From Vibrio ouci (lineage in GTDB: Bacteria > Pseudomonadota > Gammaproteobacteria > Enterobacterales > Vibrionaceae): a DNA stretch of 42,984 nucleotides. The stretch's first letter is position 1. Each line of letters starts with the position of its first letter. Of this stretch, positions 25,199-32,742 are shown in pieces. The stretch is from positions 1 to 42,984 of the forward strand of contig NZ_SATR01000038.1 of the NCBI RefSeq assembly GCF_004551525.1. Reading direction: 5' to 3'. The notes beneath the pieces were generated by a model. The model was given only the letters and a program-made list of their open reading frames with translations. It was not told the origin of the DNA and did no database searches. A program made the translations under genes and the position numbers.

Positions 25199-26692
25199 TC
25201 ACTCTTCATCCCAGCCAAAGAAATCAGCAAGTAAAGCGCTTTGGTCGTCATCATTATGTCTTTCGTATGCGCTTCTTGGGGATGCAAGGAACATAAAGCA
25301 GTATGTATCAGAGCGGTCTGGAGATTTGATATTGTATTTTTCTCGCATTTCCTTTTTAGAGGTAACAACCCACTGCCCTGCTTCATTGATGAAGACAGGA
25401 AGCCTACTCATTTGGTCCTTGGTCATTTCACTCGGGTCGATTTTCATACGTCCAGTTTTGACTGCATTTCGCATCATAATATGGCTATATGCGCGTTTGT
25501 TTATGAAACGACTTTTGGCGTCATTATTAAAAACAGGCTTTCCCCAGCGAACCTCTTGAGTGTCTATGCCTAGTTCTCTTACTGTCTTTACAGTGGAAAA
25601 ACCAACTCCATCACCATCAATTAGGACTGTAATGTTTTGGCTTTGATATGGTTCTATGGCCTTTTGAATTTCATAGGCAAAATCGATCGGGTCGATATCT
25701 GGACTCATTTCTAGAATTTGGTGTGACTCCACCAGCCTATGTTCTGGTGATTCGAGAGATACTTTACAGATATTTATTACGGACTTATCTCGTCCGTTGC
25801 CAACATCACAGGCAGCAACCCATCCCCAATCTTCATTCTGTAGTTCCACCTTAGTTCTAGAAGAGCGCTCACAATCAGTTCTGCTTAGAAGGTATCCTTC
25901 CATGCTGTCAGGGAATCGACCGAGGACTTTTATCTGATACTCTGCTGCATCCTCGCCACCGTAAGAGAGTAGTTTCTCTCCAATGAACTCAGGTGTTACC
26001 AGAGGAGATTCTTCCGAGCTAAGCGTGATGGCAGTCCATATGCCGTCGGGATTGTTAGGTGTTTTTGCTAGGCGGTGGTGAGTATCGTAGAAGAAGCCGG
26101 AACTACGAGTAGGTTGACTTAACAGACACATATTGTTGTGAGTTTCAGTTAATGCTGAACTCAGTACCTGTAAAGCCTTATCAGGAAGTCCACTTGCTTC
26201 ATCTACAACAACTAGGTAAGTGTGGCAGTGTTCACCAGCAAGTGCCTCCTCTTGTCCTAAACGAGCTGATTTAGCTATACAGCTCCAGACACCTTTGTAA
26301 CCAACGGCAAAGAACTCACGTTCATTCAGTTCAAAATAAGGAACTAACCAAGGGACGGTATTACATATAGTCCTGAAGTTGATTTTGATATATTTCCAGA
26401 TTACGTTTCTAACTTGTGCTGCGTTGTTGGCTACTACGACAACACGACTTTCTGGGTGCAGAATGATGAATGCCAAGATCATTATACTCGTCATATCACT
26501 CTTGCCCGTTCCGTGGCCGCTAGATACTGATACTCTAGACCCTTTTTCTTGGACCGCTTCTATGATTTTTCTTTGTTGCCATGTTGGTTTCTTCTTGGCT
26601 ATGACCGCTGCAAAGCCCACCCAGTCTTGTTGGAATTGCTTTATCAGCTCTATGTAGCGAGGATCAGACAGAGCCGTTCTTATCTTTGTCAT
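25199..26692 (-). CDS. Phage terminase large subunit
   Basis: The protein has 497 residues, full length for a TerL. The ATPase has Walker A SGHGTGKS (58-65) and Walker B LVVVDEASG (160-168), with LSQPTR as the coupling motif. The nuclease domain begins near 290 with ACDVGNGRDKS (D296), then LIDGDGVGF (D359, D361) and the late SPDRSDTYCFM acidic motif. All key acids are present, so it should be able to cut and pump DNA. It starts 2 bases after terS. No portal, protease, capsid or tail gene follows, unlike a complete phage. It could serve a satellite that uses a helper's capsids, or be left over from a prophage. Confidence 0.9.
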   Translation of the reverse strand: MTKIRTALSDPRYIELIKQFQQDWVGFAAVIAKKKPTWQQRKIIEAVQEKGSRVSVSSGHGTGKSDMTSIMILAFIILHPESRVVVVANNAAQVRNVIWKYIKINFRTICNTVPWLVPYFELNEREFFAVGYKGVWSCIAKSARLGQEEALAGEHCHTYLVVVDEASGLPDKALQVLSSALTETHNNMCLLSQPTRSSGFFYDTHHRLAKTPNNPDGIWTAITLSSEESPLVTPEFIGEKLLSYGGEDAAEYQIKVLGRFPDSMEGYLLSRTDCERSSRTKVELQNEDWGWVAACDVGNGRDKSVINICKVSLESPEHRLVESHQILEMSPDIDPIDFAYEIQKAIEPYQSQNITVLIDGDGVGFSTVKTVRELGIDTQEVRWGKPVFNNDAKSRFINKRAYSHIMMRNAVKTGRMKIDPSEMTKDQMSRLPVFINEAGQWVVTSKKEMREKYNIKSPDRSDTYCFMFLASPRSAYERHNDDDQSALLADFFGWDEE

Positions 26693-26694
26693 AT

Positions 26695-27414
26695 CTAACT
26701 CGCTTGATTGGAGTCTGTAGCATTTGATGAGTTAAAGAAGTGGTCAGCAATCCGTTTCTTCTCTTTTTGAATAGCTTCTTCTCGTTTACTTCGAAGCTGC
26801 GCTTCTGACGCAGTCTCCTTCCAATATTCAGTAAGTAGCTGTTGAATCTCTTCTCGATTGTATTGCGTGTCATCCACCTCTAATGGAGCACTTTTAATAT
26901 CGACTTCAAGTTTTTTTATGATATAGAGTGGTGGTAGTCCCAGGTTGTTAACTTCAAATTGGTAAGCAACTTCCGCTGCGGAGCATTCGCCTACATGAAA
27001 TCGTTTGAGCCAACGATTCTTTAGGCGTCGTTCCTTTGGGTCTGGCTCTGAGTTTAATACGATTGGTGACTCTAGAGCTTTTTGTATTTGAGGTACTAAT
27101 TTGGAGGCGCGATCGGCGCAAGATAGTGCAACACTAAGAGCTGTTGCAGATTCTCCTTGTTGACAGAGATCTTGGATTAGTTGTTCACCCATAACTGCGA
27201 TGTTTGATAGCTGACCTTTGAGGATACCAACTTCAAAGCCGAGATCGTTGTCTGTCATTGCGGTAAGTAAATCAGGTGATATTTTCTTTGAATATCCACC
27301 GTGAATCAATGCAGCGTTATTGTTTTTTTTGAAGCGAGAGCGCTTGGTAACAGGGTCTAGTTCGAAGTCTTTTCCTTTAACCGCTCGTGACTTAACTACT
27401 ATTTCTTTTTTCAT
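26695..27414 (-). CDS. Phage terminase small subunit-like protein
   Basis: The protein has 239 residues. RFKKNNNAALIHGGYSKK near the N-terminus resembles many small-terminase proteins that begin with a basic NxxALxHGxY stretch. GECSAAEVAYQFEVNNLGLPPLYII (about 145-170) looks like a HTH-like DNA-recognition segment. The C-terminus is a charged coiled coil. It directly precedes terL (2-base gap), the standard order. TerS selects the DNA to be packaged; in satellites it redirects packaging to the element's own pac site. Confidence 0.75.
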   Translation of the reverse strand: MKKEIVVKSRAVKGKDFELDPVTKRSRFKKNNNAALIHGGYSKKISPDLLTAMTDNDLGFEVGILKGQLSNIAVMGEQLIQDLCQQGESATALSVALSCADRASKLVPQIQKALESPIVLNSEPDPKERRLKNRWLKRFHVGECSAAEVAYQFEVNNLGLPPLYIIKKLEVDIKSAPLEVDDTQYNREEIQQLLTEYWKETASEAQLRSKREEAIQKEKKRIADHFFNSSNATDSNQAS

Positions 27415-27436
27415 AGTCGTAACTATTGCTTGTATC

Positions 27437-27454
27437 GGGGGATAAGAGTCCCCC
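27437..27454. promoter_or_regulatory. Small hairpin upstream of terS
   Basis: GGGGGA (27437-27442) and TCCCCC (27449-27454) form a 6-bp stem in the gap between the HTH gene and terS. There is no T tract on the minus strand, so a regulatory hairpin or protein site is as likely as a terminator. Confidence 0.3.
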
Positions 27455-27554
27455 TTACATTTTTAATTTGTTGGTTGTCTAAGAGAGATATGGCTGCACG
27501 AAAATGCTTGGTAGCGAGTTTTCCTTTGCGGATAACAGCTTCCAATTATATTTA

Positions 27555-27986
27555 TCATGCATTTAGCCGTACTCCTGCTTGTCCATGCTTTTCCTTGTAG
27601 AACTCCGCTGGGCACGAGTAATACTTTCCATCCTGTGCTAGGTATGCTTGATTAGGGTTCGAAGAATTACGTGATGTACTAGTCTTACTCGGATTATCCG
27701 TTAGCATTGTAGTGTTAAGCTTGTATAGGTTGCTTGTCGGTCCCGAGGATGAATAGCGTCGTTTTTTAGTAATTAGTTTTAGCTCTTCAAGTTTTTTGAT
27801 AGCTCGCTTAATTGCCGACTCACTAAAACCAGTGATTTGAGCGAGTGTTTTAATTGAAGGAAAGCATTGGAACTTACCATCGGCAAAAGTGCTTAAATGT
27901 ACAAGAGTCGTTTTCTCTATGCCTGAAAGACCAAGGGCTAAAGCTTCAGTCATCAAGTATCTATTCGTGGCTGTAAATTGAGTCAT
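27555..27986 (-). CDS. Helix-turn-helix protein (HTH_36 type)
   Basis: The protein has 143 residues. Residues about 15-75 form a winged HTH (KTTLVHLSTFADGKFQCFPSIKTLAQITGFSESAIKRAIKKLEELKLITKKRR), the HTH_36 type found in phage and plasmid replication proteins. The C-terminal half is low-complexity Ser/Thr/Asn. A late segment (YLAQDGKYYSCPAEFYKEKHG) is short and unrecognised. GGGATT lies upstream of ATG. It may be a replication initiator or regulator of the satellite's packaging genes. Confidence 0.75.
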   Translation of the reverse strand: MTQFTATNRYLMTEALALGLSGIEKTTLVHLSTFADGKFQCFPSIKTLAQITGFSESAIKRAIKKLEELKLITKKRRYSSSGPTSNLYKLNTTMLTDNPSKTSTSRNSSNPNQAYLAQDGKYYSCPAEFYKEKHGQAGVRLNA

Positions 27987-28050
27987 CTGGTATAATCCCT
28001 TTCACTGTACTGCATTGAGTTTGACGGCTTCGTATGCAGTGTATTGATTG

Positions 28051-28083
28051 GGCCATAGTGATACTTTTGTTGTCACTGTGGCC
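28051..28083. promoter_or_regulatory. Stem-loop between alpA and the HTH gene
   Basis: GGCCATAGTGA (28051-28061) pairs with TCACTGTGGCC (28073-28083), with one G-T pair, around an 11-base loop. On the minus strand it lies in the 177-base leader of the HTH gene, with no T tract. It may be an attenuator or a structural element. Confidence 0.35.
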
Positions 28084-28163
28084 TTTCTATATGGTCCTGT
28101 GAGTATCTAGTTGGTGGCTAACGGACCTATTAACAAACCAACTAATAAACCAAATAACAGTAC

Positions 28164-28352
28164 TTACATTACTGTTCTGCTTTGAATCCATTCATTGATC
28201 TCAGAAAGAAACCAGCCGACAGAGCTGCCATTAGGTGTTAGTTTTCGACGTTTGGGGAATTGACCTTTCTTTTCCATCTCCCAGCAAGTTGTGCGTGATA
28301 TTCCTGTAATAGCTAAGCGTTCTGATTCGCGAATTATTCGTTCTGAATTCAT
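28164..28352 (-). CDS. AlpA-family regulator
   Basis: The protein has 62 residues from the ATG at 28352, set by the strong site AAGGGGG just upstream. ERLAITGISRTTCWEMEKKGQFPKRRKL ... GSSVGWFLSEINEWIQSR is the standard AlpA winged-helix pattern (rl..tGisrsTlyrm...g.FPk...l....vgW...ei..wi). AlpA proteins activate excision and genes of P4-like elements, often through their integrase or Xis genes. The size and the position near the integrase fit. Confidence 0.92.
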   Translation of the reverse strand: MNSERIIRESERLAITGISRTTCWEMEKKGQFPKRRKLTPNGSSVGWFLSEINEWIQSRTVM

Positions 28353-28422
28353 GTATCCCCCTTGGATAGGTGTGCTGTTTTGTTCGGGGGTATTCTGTGA
28401 TGTATTGGGAAGAGAGAAAATA

Positions 28423-28440
28423 GACGCTATATACAGCGTC
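28423..28440. promoter_or_regulatory. Palindrome upstream of alpA
   Basis: GACGCT and AGCGTC flank ATATAC, an exact inverted repeat. It lies about 70 bases before the alpA start and 18 bases after the end of the gene at 28458-29186. On the minus strand the hairpin is followed by TATTTTC, so it might end the upstream transcript or be an operator at the alpA promoter. Confidence 0.4.
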
Positions 28441-28457
28441 ATATTTTTAATTTTTAA

Positions 28458-29186
28458 CTACTTGAATTTTAGTAATATTTTTTCTTTGTAGTCGTTGTCG
28501 AGATATGTCGCGTAGTCTAATTTGAAGGTTGTTTTAAATTTCTTAGTGAGAGAGGAAGGCCTTCCTTTTTTTGTCGCCTCTGGGGGGATGATCAGGTTTT
28601 TCTTGAGGAACGCCGCGAGTTTCTCTTTAGAAATCGTTGGCTTACTATTTTCTTCAAATAGTTCAATAACCATCTCGCAGAGTTGACCGACTTGTATGGT
28701 GCTATTTTCAGGATCGTTGTAGAAATGTTGTGCTATGTCTGCAGCCGTAAGCTTTTGATAGCCATTAGCTGTCCATTGGTTTTTTTTGGCTGTTTTAGAT
28801 TTTGTATAGGTAGACTTTTCAGCGTCCGCCACATAAGGCTCATCTATAACCCATTGGTTATGGGACCCTTTGAGTTCTCCTAGTTTATAAACAAAGCAGA
28901 GAAGCTTATCCAATGCCAAAAGTTGTGCCTCTTCAAGAGGAGCAGAGAAGTCAGCTAATTCACTTGAAATAATATTCACAAAATTGATTTGGCTTTCAGT
29001 TACGAATGCTCTTTTATCTGACACTGGTGAGTCTTTTTCATATTCGCGAAGTTCTTTAAGTAGAGATGGTAGTCTTTCTATAAGGGTCTCAAGTTCAGTT
29101 AGAAAGTTGAATTCATCGCCATTCATGGTTCTAGGGAGAAGCAGATGAGCCCTTCCTTTAAACCCATTAGTCTTATTTGGGGTCAT
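28458..29186 (-). CDS. Unknown island protein co-transcribed with integrase
   Basis: The protein has 242 residues and an unrecognised family. The N-terminal half is helical with a charged ELETLIERLPSLLKELREYEKD stretch. A middle basic linker (KSKTAKKNQWTANGYQKL) is followed by LTAADIAQHFYNDPENSTIQVGQLCEMVIELFEEN, which may fold as a small helical DNA-binding unit, and a basic C-terminus. It starts 3 bases after the integrase stop, so it belongs to the integrase transcript. A replication or regulatory role is possible but unproven. Confidence 0.7.
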   Translation of the reverse strand: MTPNKTNGFKGRAHLLLPRTMNGDEFNFLTELETLIERLPSLLKELREYEKDSPVSDKRAFVTESQINFVNIISSELADFSAPLEEAQLLALDKLLCFVYKLGELKGSHNQWVIDEPYVADAEKSTYTKSKTAKKNQWTANGYQKLTAADIAQHFYNDPENSTIQVGQLCEMVIELFEENSKPTISKEKLAAFLKKNLIIPPEATKKGRPSSLTKKFKTTFKLDYATYLDNDYKEKILLKFK

Positions 29187-29189
29187 ATT

Positions 29190-30437
29190 CTAATCACCTA
29201 TAACTCTGAGGTTTCGAGTAGAGAGAGTATTATTGGAAAGGCCTCTAGTTGCGGCTTCAATATATTCACTCCACCAGCACATTACTGGGCGACGCTGCTC
29301 TAAGTAATCGGTGCGGTTGTAGGCTCGACGTACCTCATTTCCATCCACGTGGGAAAGCGCGGCTTCTATTACGTCAGGGTTGAAGCCTTGTTCGTTTAAA
29401 GCGGTACTAGCAATTGCTCTCAATCCATGTGAAACCAGCTTTCCTTGGTAGCCCATTCGTTTGATGGCCGCGTTCGCTGTTTGGGAGTTTGTTGGTTTTC
29501 TTGGATCCCTATCTGCAGGAAATATAAATTCTCTATGCCCACTAATAGGCTTCATAATGTTAAGGAGTTCTAACATTTGAGGGGTTAGGGGAATTGAGTG
29601 CTCACGTCGACTTTTCATCCTTTCTGCTGGAACGATCCATGTGCTCTTGCCCCAGTCAATCTCAGACCATCTAGCACTTGATGACTCATTTGGCCGAGTC
29701 ATAGTATGCAGTTGCCATTCAATTAAGCACCTTGTCGTGAGCTTAATACTCGCTCTAGATAGAGTCGTCATAAATTGAGGCAACTCTTCTGGGGTGATAG
29801 TCGGCATGTTTTTCTTTTTTGGAGCATGAAAAGCGGAGTGGATTTTGCTCAATGGGTTTGAATTTACAATTCCTGTGTTTACAGAAAAGTCCATAACTTC
29901 GTTGATGCGTTGACAGAGGCGTTTTACAGTTTCTAGTGACCCCTTCGCTGCTATTGGTTTAAGTGTGTTGATGGTTTCAATAGCGGTGAGTTTGCTGATA
30001 GGCAATTTGCCCAACTTAGGGAATACGTGTAGCTCGAATGAACGCCAGATGTCTTTAGCATAGTTTTCAGACACAGTGGAGCTTTTCACCGCCATCCAAG
30101 ATTCAGAGACTTTTTCGAAGGTATATTCGAGTTCCGCGAGTTTTCCTTGTGTCTGCTGTTCCTTGTGCTCTCGGGGGTCAATTAGTTTTGCTAAAAGAGT
30201 TAAAGCTTCGAGCCTTAGCTTTCGTGCATCAGAAATACTAATTTCGGGGAAACTACCAAATGAGATATTGGTGCGCTTTTTGGTGTAAGGCTTTTGATAT
30301 TTAAAAAGCCAAACTTTGCTACCGGATGGGCGGACACTAAGCATTAATCCTTGTCCATCGCTCAGGGTGTACTCTTTCTCTCTTGGTTTTGCTTTGTTAA
30401 CTTCGGTAAAAGTTAGAGGTTTTACATTTCTTGCCAT
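29190..30437 (-). CDS. int: P4-type tyrosine integrase
   Basis: The protein has 415 residues, full length. The N-terminal DUF4102 arm-binding domain (YTLSDGQGLMLSVRPSGSKVWLFKYQKP) and a SAM-like core-binding domain precede the catalytic domain. Catalytic residues are R248 (TMTRPNE), H337-x2-R340 (SHGLR), H363 (LSHVDG) and Y373 (RAYNR), all present. It inserts the element at ssrA, which starts about 200 bases away. CTTGGTAC-type arm sites lie directly upstream, so it may also repress itself by binding there. Confidence 0.95.
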   Translation of the reverse strand: MARNVKPLTFTEVNKAKPREKEYTLSDGQGLMLSVRPSGSKVWLFKYQKPYTKKRTNISFGSFPEISISDARKLRLEALTLLAKLIDPREHKEQQTQGKLAELEYTFEKVSESWMAVKSSTVSENYAKDIWRSFELHVFPKLGKLPISKLTAIETINTLKPIAAKGSLETVKRLCQRINEVMDFSVNTGIVNSNPLSKIHSAFHAPKKKNMPTITPEELPQFMTTLSRASIKLTTRCLIEWQLHTMTRPNESSSARWSEIDWGKSTWIVPAERMKSRREHSIPLTPQMLELLNIMKPISGHREFIFPADRDPRKPTNSQTANAAIKRMGYQGKLVSHGLRAIASTALNEQGFNPDVIEAALSHVDGNEVRRAYNRTDYLEQRRPVMCWWSEYIEAATRGLSNNTLSTRNLRVIGD

Positions 30438-30450
30438 TCTAATGCTCCGT

Positions 30451-30524
30451 GAGTGGTACTAAAAACGGCTTAGTACCAAGATGCTTAGTACTAAATTCGC
30501 CTTGGTACATTTCTTGGTACCAAG
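30451..30524. repeat. Integrase arm-type sites, right end
   Basis: At least five related sites lie between the integrase start and the ssrA terminator: GGTACTAA (30455-30462), CTTAGTACCAAG (30469-30480), CTTAGTACTAAA (30484-30495), CTTGGTAC (30501-30508) and the perfect palindrome CTTGGTACCAAG (30513-30524). The last two match the left-end pair at 9531-9555. Confidence 0.8.
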
Positions 30525-30567
30525 TTTTACGAATCTAGCAAAACAACCTCGAACATTATAAATACAA

Positions 30568-30602
30568 AAAGCCCCGCTAGGCTAGGGGCTTAGCGGGGCT
30601 TT
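30568..30602 (-). terminator. Terminator of ssrA
   Basis: AAAGCCCCGCTA (30568-30579) and TAGCGGGGCTTT (30591-30602) form a 12-bp stem. On the minus strand the stem runs into TTTTTG. It lies on the island side of the attachment site, so the element appears to supply a new terminator to ssrA. Confidence 0.88.
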
Positions 30603-30634
30603 CAAACGTTCTAGAACGTCTTCGTATACGAATT

Positions 30635-30665
30635 TGGTGGAGCTGGCGGGAGTTGAACCCGCGTC
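30635..30665. other. Right attachment site (attR) at the ssrA 3' end
   Basis: The 3' terminal arm of tmRNA (TGGTGGAGCTGGCGGG on the plus strand, beginning at 30635) contains the GCTGGCGG shared with the left end at 9462. The gene stays intact after insertion, as is usual for integrases using tmRNA. Confidence 0.6.
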
Positions 30666-31001
30666 CAAAAACCATTCATCATTGGTACTACATGCTTAGT
30701 CGATCTTTAATTTCACCAGTGACCTGCGAACCGACACGCCAGCCAAAGGCTATCCTGAATTAAAATTCGCCGTTCATCTCTCAGGCGGGAGAATCCGGGC
30801 TAGCGCGTTTGGGTTTGATCTCTCGTTGGTCCCCGTCTTACGTGCGGAAGCTAGGGCGAGAGAGCTCTGAGCAGGTTATTAAGCTGCTAGTGCGTAGTTT
30901 TCGTCGTTTGCGACTATTTTTTTGCGGCTTTTTACGTGGCCAACCGCCCCACGGCATGCACCTCAGACTTCAAAATTCCTGTCGAATCCTAAATCAGCCC
31001 C
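30635..31001 (-). ncRNA. ssrA: tmRNA (ssrA), 367 nt
   Basis: The 5' end GGGGCTGATTTAGGATTCGAC starts at 31001 and the 3' tRNA-like arm with the T-loop GTTCAACTCCC and the end CCACCA finishes at 30635. The tag reading frame GCAAACGACGAAAACTACGC followed by ACTAGCAGCT and TAA gives ANDENYALAA, a Vibrio-type tag. tmRNA rescues stalled ribosomes with SmpB, encoded just upstream on the same strand. Its 3' end is the island's integration site. Confidence 0.97.
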
Positions 31002-31015
31002 GAAGTGTTACTCGC

Positions 31016-31043
31016 ATAGTACCAGAAAAGTGTAACCTGTCTA
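31016..31043 (-). promoter_or_regulatory. Promoter of ssrA
   Basis: On the minus strand TAGACA (-35, complement of 31038-31043) and TACTAT (-10, complement of 31016-31021) are 16 bases apart, with the mature RNA starting about 15 bases downstream. Confidence 0.5.
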
Positions 31044-31068
31044 GACTTGTGCGTTTAAGTGCTCAATA

Positions 31069-31554
31069 TTAGCGCAATGAACTCTTCATTACGCGCGCTT
31101 TTTCACGAGCCCAATCTTTTTCTTTAAGATCAGTACGTTTATCGTGCAGCTTCTTACCTTTCGCGACACCAATTTTGATCTTCACCCAAGAGCGAGACCA
31201 GTATAGTGAAAGGGCAGCTAGCGTCATGCCTTCGCGGTTGATACGACCTAATAGGTTGTCCAGTTCGCGGCGGCTCATAAGTAGTTTACGTACACGAGTC
31301 GGGTTAGCGACAACGTGCGTAGATGCTTGTTGAAGTGGAGTGATGGTCATGCCACTGACAAAAGCTTCACCGTCACGCATAAAGACGTAGCTTTCTGCGA
31401 TATTCGCTTTGCCTTGACGAAGTGACTTAACTTCCCAGCCTTGTAGCTCCATGCCGGCTTCAATTTCATCGTCGATAAAATATTCGTGGCGAGCTTTCTT
31501 ATTCAGAGCGATGGTATTGCTACCCGCTTTTTGTTTAGATTTTTTCTTTGCCAT
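31069..31554 (-). CDS. smpB: SsrA-binding protein
   Basis: The protein has 161 residues, the family's usual length. NKKARHEYFIDDEIEAGMELQGWEVKSLR, then GKANIAESYV, PTRVRKLLMSRREL and the basic C-terminal tail KGKKLHDKRTDLKEKDWAREKARVMK match SmpB throughout. It binds tmRNA's tRNA-like domain and places it in stalled ribosomes. The tail reads the empty mRNA channel. The gene ends 68 bases before ssrA on the same strand, the conserved arrangement. Confidence 0.97.
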   Translation of the reverse strand: MAKKKSKQKAGSNTIALNKKARHEYFIDDEIEAGMELQGWEVKSLRQGKANIAESYVFMRDGEAFVSGMTITPLQQASTHVVANPTRVRKLLMSRRELDNLLGRINREGMTLAALSLYWSRSWVKIKIGVAKGKKLHDKRTDLKEKDWAREKARVMKSSLR

Positions 31555-31596
31555 AATAGCTGCATTATACGGTTAGGATTTAAGTTAGGAAATCCC

Positions 31597-31621
31597 TTTA
31601 TTTGCGCTGAGTGCAAATAAA
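31597..31621. promoter_or_regulatory. Inverted repeat between smpB and ratA
   Basis: TTTATTTGC (31597-31605) and GCAAATAAA (31613-31621) are perfect 9-bp arms around GCTGAGT. It lies in the divergent promoter region, about 50 bases from each start, and may be a regulator site. Confidence 0.4.
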
Positions 31622-31672
31622 AGTAAAATTGCATCATGCTTGAGGTTCGAGCAGATGTTAAGAGGAATCAAT

Positions 31673-32116
31673 ATGAAGCAAGTCAGCCGTTCTGCACTGG
31701 TGTCATTTAGTGCCGAGCAGATGTTCAATCTAGTGAATGATGTAGCCAGCTACCCAGAGTTTCTACCGGGTTGCTCAGGCTCGCGTGTGATTGAGTCGAG
31801 TGCAGGAGCTATGGTCGCTTCAGTTGATGTAGCAAAAGCAGGGATTAGCAAAACATTTACCACGTCGAACGAGTTAGTGGATTGCGAGGCAATCATCATG
31901 AACCTTGTTGATGGTCCTTTTAAAACCCTCAAAGGCGGTTGGTTCTTTACGCCACTCGATGAGCAAGCTTGTAAAGTTGAGCTGAAACTTGAATTTGAGT
32001 TTTCAAGCAAGATGATCGAAATGGCATTTGGTAAGGTTTTCAATGAATTGACTAACAATATGGTCAATGCATTTACTAAGCGTGCAAAACAGGTGTACCC
32101 AGCTTATGAGTATTGA
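31673..32116 (+). CDS. ratA: RatA, START-like (COQ10 family) protein
   Basis: The protein has 147 residues from the ATG at 31673, chosen for its AGAGGA site and because VSRSALVSFSAEQMFNLVNDVASYPEFLPGC is the family N-terminus. The SRPBCC (Bet v 1-like) fold matches the polyketide cyclase/COQ10 family. GPFKTLKGGWFFTPLD and the closing helix MVNAFTKRAKQVY are typical. E. coli RatA has been reported to bind 50S subunits and block 70S assembly; the family may also bind a quinone or lipid. It overlaps ratB by 11 bases. Confidence 0.93.
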   Translation: MKQVSRSALVSFSAEQMFNLVNDVASYPEFLPGCSGSRVIESSAGAMVASVDVAKAGISKTFTTSNELVDCEAIIMNLVDGPFKTLKGGWFFTPLDEQACKVELKLEFEFSSKMIEMAFGKVFNELTNNMVNAFTKRAKQVYPAYEY

Positions 32117-32459
32117 GTCTGACATGATTCATGTTGAGGTGGTTTATGCACTTCCTCAAGAGCAGCGTGTGTTTACGCTGGTGGTCAATAAAGAGATGAC
32201 GGTAGAAGAGATCATCGCGCAATCAGGCGTGTTAGAGATCTACCCAGAAATTGACCTAAAAGAGAACAAAGTCGGTGTGTTTAGTCGCAATGTGAAATTG
32301 AACGCGACCGTTCACGATAAAGACCGTATTGAGATTTATCGTCCTCTTTTGGCTGATCCAAAAGAAATTCGTCGTAAACGTGCTGAACAAGCCAAGGCCT
32401 CTGGCGCTGCTGACCCTGTGACAGGTGGCAAGAAGAATCCGCTGAGGAAGGAAGGTTAG
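32106..32459 (+). CDS. ratB: RatB, RnfH-family ubiquitin-like protein
   Basis: The protein has 117 residues from the ATG at 32106, inside ratA; the frame extends further up but without family similarity. IHVEVVYALPQEQRVFTLVV ... ILEIYPEIDLKENKVGVFSRNVKLNATVHDKDRIEIYRPLLADPKEIRRKRA is the UPF0125/RnfH beta-grasp domain. An alternative start is the ATG at 32124 (MIHVEV). Its function is unclear, and the conserved pairing with ratA suggests a joint role. A palindromic repeat follows. Confidence 0.93.
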   Translation: MSIESDMIHVEVVYALPQEQRVFTLVVNKEMTVEEIIAQSGVLEIYPEIDLKENKVGVFSRNVKLNATVHDKDRIEIYRPLLADPKEIRRKRAEQAKASGAADPVTGGKKNPLRKEG

Positions 32460-32559
32460 GCTAGGGAGAGCGGGCAGCACCCTACGAGGTGCGAGAACAC
32501 TACGTTCCGAGAGTCGAGACTGGACAGTGCCCTTCTAGAGTAGAGTGACGCTATATACC

Positions 32560-32661
32560 GTCATTCCCTAGACTGACGAAGGAGGAGTAGGGAATCTCCA
32601 TAGGCCATCGACTTGCTTTAAGAGATCCCCAACTCACTCATTCTTCGTTCTTGAGGATGAC
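32560..32661. repeat. Dispersed palindromic repeat, single unit
   Basis: This 102-bp unit starts GTCATTCCC and ends GAGGATGAC. It has the same inner blocks as the tandem array upstream of recN (GACGAAGGAG, TAGGGAATCTC, CTTTAAGAGATCC). It sits between ratB and the shared ratB/bamE terminator. It is more diverged than the array units. The 100 bases before it (32460-32559) hold no gene. Confidence 0.85.
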
Positions 32662-32682
32662 AGCTTAATTTATTGAAATGAA

Positions 32683-32716
32683 AAGGGTTGATGCTTACAC
32701 ATCAACCCTTAATTTT
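32683..32716. terminator. Bidirectional terminator between ratB and bamE
   Basis: AAGGGTTGATG (32683-32693) pairs perfectly with CATCAACCCTT (32700-32710), with AATTTTTTC after it on the plus strand and TTTTC on the minus strand. Confidence 0.92.
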
Positions 32717-32742
32717 TTCTCGATTAGTGATGACTTGTTCGA

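Larger units (their letters stand above)
9462..30649. mobile_element. ssrA-integrated island: satellite/prophage core with defence cargo (about 21 kb)
   Basis: The boundaries are inferred from three signals. A P4-type integrase lies next to the 3' end of ssrA. A paired arm-type repeat occurs in the same orientation at 9531-9555 and 30501-30524. A degenerate copy of the ssrA 3' end lies at 9462-9477 (GCTGGCGG plus 5 of the next 8 bases). Contents from right to left are integrase, unknown, AlpA, HTH protein, TerS, TerL, unknown, membrane protein, LysM protein, type I RM locus with inserted Septu-like pair, and a coiled-coil membrane protein. There are no capsid, portal or tail genes. Confidence 0.8.

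Noticed and set aside
24682..25386. Longer version (234 residues) of the gene at 24682-25152
   Set aside because: The extension overlaps the large terminase in another frame. The internal ATG at 25152 has a ribosome-binding site.
30809..31072. 87-codon ORF on the plus strand
   Set aside because: It lies antisense to tmRNA.
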